Shown here piece by piece: positions 1 through 5,721 of a stretch of 6,427 nucleotides of DNA (positions are counted from its first letter, which is position 1; each line of letters opens with the position of its first letter). This stretch comes from JAYPEY01 sp047618185 (GTDB lineage: Bacteria > Verrucomicrobiota > Verrucomicrobiia > Limisphaerales > JAYPEY01): positions 1 to 6,427 of the forward strand of contig JBLHKZ010000310.1 of the NCBI GenBank assembly GCA_047618185.1, written 5' to 3'. A program made the translations under genes and the position numbers. The notes beneath the pieces are model-generated. The model worked only from the letters and a program-made list of their open reading frames with translations, did not search any database and had not been told where the DNA came from.

Positions 1-1916
1 GGATTGGCGTAGCTCTTCTCCATTTCCGCGGCGTCGCCTGCGGGGTCGAGGTCGACCGGTGTTTTCATGCGGACATAGAACAGGTCGAGGGCTTTCTTGT
101 CGTTTGGCCGGGTAAGCAGGCTGGCGAAGATCATGACGAGAAACGGCGCGATGATCTTAAAGGGAAACTCCAACGTCGTGAGCGTGGCGTTGCGGACCGT
201 GGTCAAGTTCATGCCGAGGAGCTTCGTGTAGATGACCATGTCGAAGCGAAAGGTGCCGGCTCCTTGCATCGGGGCGGAATAGGTTTTGACCACGATCGTT
301 TTTCCTCCGGACTCGGTTCGCGAAAGTTCGGTGAATTGAGCTTCTCCCTCGACGGGCTTCACGCCGCCCGTCCAGTAGATCGATTTCCCGCCAGTGGATT
401 TGGTTTCAGTGATGCCGTCGCCGACGGCCGCAGCGCGGCCAGCTGCCACGTCGGAGGGGGAAGCTTTGCGAACAGATGTGGTTTCGGTGATCTGATTGAC
501 ATCAGCGTAGCTTGGGTTTGTCCGTAAGCCGGGCGCTAACGCAGGAATCAATTTGGGAAGTATGAAAAACGTCGCAAGGCAGAACGCGATGGTGATCCAA
601 GCAGCCCGGGTGGTGGCCCGCCGCCAGTACATGCCCAACCAGAACAGGGCCGCGAAGGTCATGGGCACGATCCAGGTTTGTTTCAGGATAGCGAACATGT
701 CATTGACCACTGCGGCGCAGACGACGGCTCCGATCACGATGACGGCTCCGGTGATTCGTCCCAGCTTCAAGCAGGTCGCTTCGCTGGCCTTCGGGTTTAC
801 GAAGGGCACGTAGATATTGCGGACGACGAGAGCCGAGCAAACGAGCATGTAGCAATCGACACTGCTCATCAGAGCAGCGAGCAGGCAGGCAAGCATCAGG
901 CCCACGAGTCCGATGCCGATGGGACCGAGCAATTCCTTGGTCGCGACGCCCCAGGCTTGATCGGGATCGGCGATGAGCTCCGGCCGCGAGGAGAAGAGGG
1001 TCAACACGATCAAGGCGGTAATGACCCAGCCGATCGTGCAGAAACGTTTGATAAAGTTGCCGGTGACGAGTCCGACACGGGCGTCGTGCTCGCTCTTGGC
1101 CGTGCCGCCGCCGGTGACGATGAAATGGGGCGTCAGAACGATGCCGACCATGTTCATGATGACGATGACCACGATCGCGTAGAGCGGGAATTCACTGGAG
1201 GCGTCGCCACCGAGAATAGTGAAAGTGGATTCCGGTAGTTGCTCGTGCATGACGCGAAAGCCATCCGTCCAGGAATCGCCGGATTGGCCGAATTTTTCGA
1301 CTACTGCGCTGAGGCCGAAGGGGATCAGAAGGACGGAAAGCAGAATGATGCAGATGCCTTGGATCAGATCCGTCCAGTAAGCGGCCGTGATCCCGCCGAG
1401 CACGCCATAAACACAAACAATGACGGCGACGAGCGGCACGAGCACATACTCAGTCTGCATGCCAAAGATCTCCGGCCCCATCAGCGGCACCGAAAATTTC
1501 CCGATGGCGGTGAAGAGCATTGCGCCATAGACCATGTAGTAGAAACAGCCAAAGAGCGCATAGGCCACGCCGATCTTCTTGGATTGGTAGCGTTCGGTGA
1601 ACCAGTCGCCCAGGGTCAGGCAGCGCATGCGACGATACCAGACGCCGGTGATCCAGTAGATGGGCGTCACGAACAACCAGTACATCACGCCCCACATGCC
1701 GCTCATGCCGTTGGCGAAAGTGCCACGCGCGGTGTTGACGGGATCGGCGGATCCTGTCCCGGCTCCGAAGGCGGCGAAGGTTTGGAAGAGCTTACCGAAG
1801 CTGCGGCCGCCCATGAAGTAGTCCTCTTGCTTTTTGACGCGTTTCATGGCCCAGAAACCGATGCCGGCCATGCTGCCAAAATACAGGAAAAGAATGATGT
1901 AGTCGGGAATAGTCAT
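1..1916 (-). CDS. Sodium:solute symporter (SSS family), C-terminus cut by window edge
   Basis: Inner-membrane secondary transporter that should couple Na+ entry to uptake of a small solute; the substrate cannot be told. The frame is open from the ATG to the left edge, 638 codons with no stop. The start is firm: an in-frame TAG lies at 1935-1937 and no other start codon follows it. Family marks seen: an N-terminal hydrophobic helix (about residues 5-24) followed by KRVKKQEDYFMGGRS; the core signature GGITAAYWTDLIQG (174-187); PH at 263-264 followed by TAKSEHDAR (272-280); and MSSVDCYM (350-357), where the LeuT-fold Na2-site helix is expected. I judge about 12-13 membrane helices by eye. A hydrophilic stretch of about 125 residues (460-583) separates the last two helices (440-456 and 586-601). 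A cytoplasmic tail of about 37 residues is visible before the edge. There is no Shine-Dalgarno motif before the ATG. The family call is secure; the substrate is not. Confidence 0.93.
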   Translation of the reverse strand, partial: MTIPDYIILFLYFGSMAGIGFWAMKRVKKQEDYFMGGRSFGKLFQTFAAFGAGTGSADPVNTARGTFANGMSGMWGVMYWLFVTPIYWITGVWYRRMRCLTLGDWFTERYQSKKIGVAYALFGCFYYMVYGAMLFTAIGKFSVPLMGPEIFGMQTEYVLVPLVAVIVCVYGVLGGITAAYWTDLIQGICIILLSVLLIPFGLSAVVEKFGQSGDSWTDGFRVMHEQLPESTFTILGGDASSEFPLYAIVVIVIMNMVGIVLTPHFIVTGGGTAKSEHDARVGLVTGNFIKRFCTIGWVITALIVLTLFSSRPELIADPDQAWGVATKELLGPIGIGLVGLMLACLLAALMSSVDCYMLVCSALVVRNIYVPFVNPKASEATCLKLGRITGAVIVIGAVVCAAVVNDMFAILKQTWIVPMTFAALFWLGMYWRRATTRAAWITIAFCLATFFILPKLIPALAPGLRTNPSYADVNQITETTSVRKASPSDVAAGRAAAVGDGITETKSTGGKSIYWTGGVKPVEGEAQFTELSRTESGGKTIVVKTYSAPMQGAGTFRFDMVIYTKLLGMNLTTVRNATLTTLEFPFKIIAPFLVMIFASLLTRPNDKKALDLFYVRMKTPVDLDPAGDAAEMEKSYAN

Positions 1917-2004
1917 AAGGATTTGAGAGCGTCGCTACGATAGGGAATCGGCGTTCGCATGCAAGCGTGGAGCACAGGGCTTACGTATGAGCCTGATTCA
2001 AGAA

Positions 2005-2019
2005 CAACGCAAAGCGTTG
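2005..2019. repeat. Perfect 6-bp hairpin in the spacer
   Basis: CAACGC (2005-2010) and GCGTTG (2014-2019) are exact inverted copies around a 3-nt AAA loop (TTT on the minus strand). It lies about 90 nt upstream of the symporter start. In the direction of transcription only a weak TTCTT follows, so it is a poor intrinsic terminator; it could be part of a structured leader or a protein-binding palindrome. Confidence 0.5.
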
Positions 2020-2067
2020 ATTGCCCAGAATTCCCGAAGGGGCTGCTCCGCACGGTTTGCCTCGCTC

Positions 2068-2113
2068 GTGGCGGGCCACTCGGGTCTGCTTGTTGTGGCT
2101 GCCACACACAACA
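2068..2113. repeat. Two adjacent hairpins in the spacer
   Basis: The first is GTGGC (2068-2072) against GCCAC (2075-2079), realistic as a 4-bp stem with a CGGG loop. The second pairs TGTTGTGG (2091-2098) with CCACACACAACA (2102-2113), leaving a 4-nt bulge on the longer arm. Both hold on either strand. They are 11 nt apart and share the GTGG/CCAC core, which suggests either one larger structure or related repeat units. Confidence 0.4.
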
Positions 2114-2220
2114 TCCTCATGACCCACCAGAACGACTCTGAACTCTTGAACGCCGTCCCCGACACAATCCTTTTTGGAGCTTTCGACTTCGGCGCCTCCA
2201 TTGCGAAATTCCGGTTTGAG

Positions 2221-2233
2221 CCAGAGGCTCTGG
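2221..2233. repeat. CCAGAG/CTCTGG palindrome after the HEAT-like gene
   Basis: A 13-nt palindrome, CCAGAG-G-CTCTGG, about 50 nt past the stop of the HEAT-like gene on the transcribed strand. As RNA it would fold as a 5-bp stem with a 3-nt loop. No U-run follows on the minus strand, so it is not a standard intrinsic terminator. It may be a dyad binding site or chance. Confidence 0.35.
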
Positions 2234-2280
2234 GGGACTTCGCCGTTGGCTTTGAATCAGAGGCCGGACTCCGCGTTTTT

Positions 2281-4680
2281 TTAGCGGTCGGCTTTGCCGG
2301 TTGACGCGTTGGTGGACGCGGTGTCGTTGATCGCTTTGAGATGTTCCTGGATCATCTTCCGGAGCTCATTCGACTCCTCGCGATTGAGCGAGTCGCTCAG
2401 GGTCTGTTTGAAAACGGCGTGGTTGTTCTTGGCGAAGGACGCCATGACCATGTAGGCGTACTGCCGGATTTGAACGTCTGCATGCCGGTTCGCGGCGACG
2501 AGGATCGTTTTCAGATCGGCTTCGCTGGCCTTGAAATCCCATCCCAGGCCGCGCGCGACGTGTTGGTGGAGGCCCATCACCGAAGCGCCGATCAGTTTCT
2601 GGTCATTCGGCGACGAGCGAATCAGGCTGGCGATGATTCTGAGAATCTCCGTTTTTGAATCGCTGCGCTCGAGCAGTCGGCTGATCGCGTAGTCGCGTGC
2701 GTTCAAGTGATTGCCCTTGAGCTGCTCGATCAGAAAATCGCGCGCTTTGTCGGGGAAAAGATATTCGACGTGAGTCATCAGCGCTCGCTTGATGAGTTGC
2801 TGGCGGTTGGAGTCGGGTTCGATGCCTTCGAGTTCGCGTAACACCTTCCAGCCGCGATGAAAGCGGGAGATGCCAGCCAGGCTTTCGTATGCCAGATCTA
2901 CGATGCGGCTGTTATCGCGACGTTGGGTGCAGCGCTTGAATAGCTCCACGGTTTGGTCGTCGGCCTTGGCCAGGTCGATTCGGAGGTGTTCGAGCATCTT
3001 GATCTGCATGGATTGCGGCACATCATTGAAAACGGTTCGAATCAGTCGTTGGGCAAAGTCCCGGTGCCGGAGGGCCACGGCGTCGAATACGCGTCCGGCA
3101 AAGCGCTCGTCCTCGCTGGTGATCCATGCGGGAGCGAAAATTTCGATCTCTTCGAGCGGGATGCGACGAATCAAGGTGATGGCGTAGTGGTAGCGGCGGA
3201 ATGTCGCGGGGTCGTCGATTTTCTCCAGCAAGACCTCGCGGACGACCCGGGCATGCAGATGGTCTTGCAACGCGGCGACGGCCTGCTCGGGAAACAGGCC
3301 CGGTTTGGGTCGGCGAATGAGCGAAAGGACCGGATCGTAGTTGCCGTAGGTCGGCTTGTTCTCCAGTACGATCATGATCCGTCGTTGTTTGACCGGTTCC
3401 AGTAGGGGCAGAATTTCCGCGACCAAGGGCGCCAGTATCTCCGCGCCCGTGCTGACGCCAGCCATACAGATTTCCTCCAGGGCGAATGTATCGGAGGTTT
3501 CGGCCAGACGGGTCAGTCGCTCAAGCGCGGTTTCGGGGGATTCGTAAATCAGGGCCCGGGCGACGTCCAGGTTCAACCGGCCGTCTTTCTGGGTCAGGGG
3601 ATCGTCCAGTTTGACGCCGGGAAAAAAGCGAAATGCCGGCAGATCCTCCATCACTTTGGCGAGTTCCTTTTTCAAGGCGGCGAGGCGATCGGCGATGATG
3701 TCCTCGGCGTCGCGCGCAGCCTGGTTCATCAACGGATCGAGGACCACGCGCGCCGGGACCGCCACTTTGGCTTTGAACGGATCCAGTTCGTCCCAGACCG
3801 TGGGAATGTCGTGGGTGCCAACGACGGCAAAGAACACCTCCACGCGTTCGGGCACGCGCGGCATGGCGGAGCCCAGAGCCTGTTCCTTCGTGTCGAGGAT
3901 CCGATTGTTCGCGTGGCTGAGGTGAGTTCGGATCGGAATGGTTTTCCAGGTCGCGCTGGTTTCCCGGGCGTCGAAAGGATCGCCAAAAACGAGCCGGAAT
4001 CCGTAGCGGTTGTTCCACTTGCGTTCGACTTCCGCGCGAATGATGTCGTTAAAGACGTCGGAATTGCCGGAGAAGGTGACTCGCACCCATTTGGCGGCGG
4101 CGTCCGCCCGGGCGGTGGCGATTTCTTCGCCGCGCTTTTCGAGCGTCTTGACGAGTTCGTTATAGCCGTAGAAGGCAAAGTCGCGAGTCATCACTCGCGC
4201 CGTCTGCACGTCGAATTCGGATCGCTTGATGCGCTCGATGACGACGCTGAAATAGCCGGCCACGTCGTTGAGGTATTCGGACTCCAAACGGTCGAACCAG
4301 GCCTGGACGGTGACTCCGGGACGGAACTCGTGATCCGGCCACCGCTCGAGATACCGCTTGGCGATATGCTGGGCTGCGACGAGCGCCTCGTAGGCTCCCT
4401 TGGGGTCGTCGGCCTTCATCGCGTCTCGGCCCTGGATGATCATTGTTTCGGCGCGGCTGGCCTGCAATTCCATCTCGGTAATTTTCCAGTCGGAAAGGCC
4501 GGCTTTGTGATCCCTGTAACCCTGGTCGGAATTTGCTTTGATCCACGAGGAGGTGACGTAGGCGCAGGCGCAGATAAAGGCCAATACGCCGAGGAGAATG
4601 AACCAATTGATGCCGGAGCCGGGGCCTCGCCCTTGCTTCGTGGGCGCGTCGGGCTCGGGTAGGCTGGTGAATAGTTCCAC
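2281..4680 (-). CDS. Membrane-anchored protein with HEAT-like helical repeats, function unknown
   Basis: I do not recognise a named family. The GTG at 4680 gives 799 residues. The frame stays open to an ATG at 4824, but that would overlap metF by 103 nt and add a Pro/Arg-rich stretch that reads as an out-of-frame metF shadow, so the GTG is preferred; no Shine-Dalgarno supports either. In GTG numbering: a short Pro/Gly-rich cytoplasmic head; one membrane helix at about 24-43 (INWFILLGVLAFICACAYV); a charged helical region at about 60-195; a mixed, strand-rich segment at about 198-315; a charged helix at about 320-345; then a long series of helical pairs at about 365-785. The last pair, around 733-784 (HADVQIRQYAYMVMASFAKN), looks most like a HEAT repeat. 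The tail is polar. The bulk is probably periplasmic, as a scaffold or binding surface; that is inference. It starts 41 nt after metF, so co-transcription is plausible. Confidence 0.8.
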   Translation of the reverse strand: MELFTSLPEPDAPTKQGRGPGSGINWFILLGVLAFICACAYVTSSWIKANSDQGYRDHKAGLSDWKITEMELQASRAETMIIQGRDAMKADDPKGAYEALVAAQHIAKRYLERWPDHEFRPGVTVQAWFDRLESEYLNDVAGYFSVVIERIKRSEFDVQTARVMTRDFAFYGYNELVKTLEKRGEEIATARADAAAKWVRVTFSGNSDVFNDIIRAEVERKWNNRYGFRLVFGDPFDARETSATWKTIPIRTHLSHANNRILDTKEQALGSAMPRVPERVEVFFAVVGTHDIPTVWDELDPFKAKVAVPARVVLDPLMNQAARDAEDIIADRLAALKKELAKVMEDLPAFRFFPGVKLDDPLTQKDGRLNLDVARALIYESPETALERLTRLAETSDTFALEEICMAGVSTGAEILAPLVAEILPLLEPVKQRRIMIVLENKPTYGNYDPVLSLIRRPKPGLFPEQAVAALQDHLHARVVREVLLEKIDDPATFRRYHYAITLIRRIPLEEIEIFAPAWITSEDERFAGRVFDAVALRHRDFAQRLIRTVFNDVPQSMQIKMLEHLRIDLAKADDQTVELFKRCTQRRDNSRIVDLAYESLAGISRFHRGWKVLRELEGIEPDSNRQQLIKRALMTHVEYLFPDKARDFLIEQLKGNHLNARDYAISRLLERSDSKTEILRIIASLIRSSPNDQKLIGASVMGLHQHVARGLGWDFKASEADLKTILVAANRHADVQIRQYAYMVMASFAKNNHAVFKQTLSDSLNREESNELRKMIQEHLKAINDTASTNASTGKADR

Positions 4681-4697
4681 GGCGTGAGTCGGGGTGG

Positions 4698-4716
4698 CGG
4701 CGCAGGCCGGGCGCCG
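4698..4716. repeat. GC-rich hairpin between metF and the HEAT-like gene
   Basis: CGGCGC (4698-4703) and GCGCCG (4711-4716) form a perfect 6-bp stem with a 7-nt loop. It begins 5 nt after the metF stop codon and ends 17 nt before the proposed GTG of the next gene. No U-run follows, so it is not a canonical terminator. It could protect the metF mRNA end or reduce translation of the downstream gene. Confidence 0.45.
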
Positions 4717-4721
4717 AGGCG

Positions 4722-5606
4722 TTAGGCCAGTCCGAGGTTTCGGACGATTCGCGCGGTCGGGCCGGACTTGTTGAGAGTGTAGAAATGAATGCCGGGAGCG
4801 CCTTTGTCCAGCAATTCGCGGCATTGCCGGGTGGCGTAATCGATGCCGAACTCCGCCGTGGCCTCGTTGTCGTCGCCCAGTTCATCGAGGCGCTGGAGCA
4901 ATGGGGCGGGCAATCGGGAGCCGCACAGCGCGGTGAATCGCTTGATCTGCGCCGCGCTGAGGATGGCGATGATGCCGGGTATGATCGGCGCCGTGACGCT
5001 GAGTTCGTCGCGCATGTGATCGGTGAATTCAAAGAAGTCCGCGTTGTCAAAAAAAAGCTGCGACAGAGCGAATTCGGCGCCCGAATCAAATTTCCCCTTG
5101 AGATATCCCCAATCGGTCAGCTTGTTCTCGCTCGCGATATGCCCCTCGGGAAACCCCGCGCAGCCGATGCTGAACGCGTCTCGCTCCTTGATGAATTCGA
5201 TCAACTCGCCGGAGTATTCGAAGCCGCCCTCCGTCGCTTGCCATTCGCCGCCATCGGGCGCGTCGCCGCGCAGGGCGAGGATGTTGCGGATGCCGCGCGA
5301 GCCGGCGTCATCGAGCACCTCGCCGATCTGCTCGCGGGTCGAGCACACGCACGTGAGGTGCGCCATGGTGGGGATTTCAAACTCGTTCTGGATGCGCTCG
5401 ACGATCTCGAGCGTCTTGTCCCTCGTGCTGCCTCCAGCGCCGTAGGTCACCGAGCAAAAATCCGGATTGAGCTCCTTGAGCTCCGGAAGGGTTTTCTGGA
5501 AGAAAGTCTGTTCCCCTTTTTCCGTCTTGAACGGAAAGAACTCAAACGAGATCGCCGGTTTCCCGGCGGCCTTTTTGGCGGCGATAATGTCCCGTATGTA
5601 TTGCAT
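4722..5606 (-). CDS. metF: 5,10-methylenetetrahydrofolate reductase
   Basis: FAD-dependent cytoplasmic enzyme reducing 5,10-methylene-THF to 5-methyl-THF, the methyl donor for methionine synthase. The protein is 294 residues, almost exactly the length of E. coli MetF (296), so it is the short bacterial form without the eukaryotic SAM-binding regulatory domain. Family motifs occur in order: SFEFFPFK at 20-27 with the catalytic Glu at 22; FCSVTYGAGGSTRDKTLE at 50-67; HLTCV at 83-87 (FAD-site His); LALRGDAP at 110-117 with the conserved Asp at 115; GCAGFPEGH at 148-156; SQLFFDN at 182-188 (folate-site Gln 183); PIIPGI at 207-212; GIHFYTLN at 272-279. The usual FFPPK reads FFPFK here. The ATG gives the expected MetF N-terminus; the frame is open upstream but offers no ATG or GTG. 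No SAM riboswitch was recognised upstream. The catalytic set looks intact. Confidence 0.97.
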   Translation of the reverse strand: MQYIRDIIAAKKAAGKPAISFEFFPFKTEKGEQTFFQKTLPELKELNPDFCSVTYGAGGSTRDKTLEIVERIQNEFEIPTMAHLTCVCSTREQIGEVLDDAGSRGIRNILALRGDAPDGGEWQATEGGFEYSGELIEFIKERDAFSIGCAGFPEGHIASENKLTDWGYLKGKFDSGAEFALSQLFFDNADFFEFTDHMRDELSVTAPIIPGIIAILSAAQIKRFTALCGSRLPAPLLQRLDELGDDNEATAEFGIDYATRQCRELLDKGAPGIHFYTLNKSGPTARIVRNLGLA

Positions 5607-5615
5607 CTTGATGCC

Positions 5616-5629
5616 GCCACTATGGTGGC
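5616..5629. repeat. Small hairpin just upstream of the metF start
   Basis: GCCAC (5616-5620) and GTGGC (5625-5629) pair perfectly around a 4-nt loop (CATA on the transcribed strand). Two G-U pairs could extend the stem in RNA. It ends 9 nt before the metF ATG, where a ribosome binding site would normally lie, so it could influence metF translation if transcription begins further upstream. Short enough to be chance. Confidence 0.35.
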
Positions 5630-5672
5630 AATCAACTCGCAGTTCAAGTGGGCAGGGAGAGGCGGCAATTTT

Positions 5673-5707
5673 GAAATCCGAAATCTGAGATTGGAGATTT
5701 GAATGCC
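5673..5707. repeat. Degenerate heptanucleotide tandem repeat
   Basis: Consecutive 7-nt units on the plus strand read GAAATCC, GAAATCT, GAGATTG, GAGATTT, followed by a decayed unit GAATGCC. Every unit starts with GA, and the first four fit the consensus GARATYN. The array fills part of the gap between the GH18 stop and metF. Short tandem heptamers of this type are known from cyanobacteria (STRR sequences). I recall similar AT-rich strings in Verrucomicrobiota intergenic DNA, but cannot verify that here. Confidence 0.65.
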
Positions 5708-5721
5708 GCCCTGTCCTCGGG

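Larger units (their letters stand above)
1917..2280. other. 364-nt spacer with several short palindromes, no convincing gene
   Basis: Separates the HEAT-like gene from the symporter and would be the symporter's promoter and leader region. It contains four compact inverted repeats (2005-2019, 2068-2079, 2091-2113, 2221-2233) and a 9-bp inverted pair, CTGATTCAA at 1993-2001 and TTGAATCAG at 2252-2260. No clear sigma-70 promoter, riboswitch class or U-tailed terminator was recognised. Short frames are open on both strands (for example minus 1998-2201 and plus 1987-2304), but none resembles a known protein. It could be a structured 5' leader, an interspersed repeat, or decayed sequence. Confidence 0.5.

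Noticed and set aside
678..1943. Two plus-strand frames (678-1238 and 1239-1943), His/Asp-rich
   Set aside because: Opposite the symporter; the His/Asp richness mirrors antisense reading of hydrophobic codons.
2275..2282. T-run next to the HEAT-like stop as a terminator
   Set aside because: On the transcribed minus strand this is an A-run directly following the stop, with no GC stem before it, so it cannot act as an intrinsic terminator for this gene.
3811..4662. 283-codon plus-strand open frame
   Set aside because: Antisense to the HEAT-like gene, composition of a shadow frame, no family features.
4681..4824. Longer start (ATG at 4824) for the HEAT-like gene
   Set aside because: Would overlap metF by 103 nt and add a Pro/Arg-rich segment that is metF read in another frame; the GTG at 4680 places the membrane helix near the N-terminus.
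4160..5089. 309-codon minus-strand frame crossing metF and the HEAT-like gene
   Set aside because: Out of frame with both real genes, and rich in Arg, Ser and Pro as expected for a shifted reading.
5619..5647. Possible sigma-70 promoter for metF: TTGAAC (5642-5647), 17-nt gap, CATAGT (5619-5624)
   Set aside because: Only 4 of 6 matches in each box, expected often by chance, and it would give an almost leaderless transcript; too weak to list.
4785..5702. 305-codon plus-strand open frame
   Set aside because: Exactly opposite metF, no recognisable motifs; a shadow produced by codon bias in GC-rich DNA.
5607..5721. SAM or other riboswitch upstream of metF
   Set aside because: Only 115 nt and one short hairpin; no multi-helix conserved core of a known SAM riboswitch is visible.
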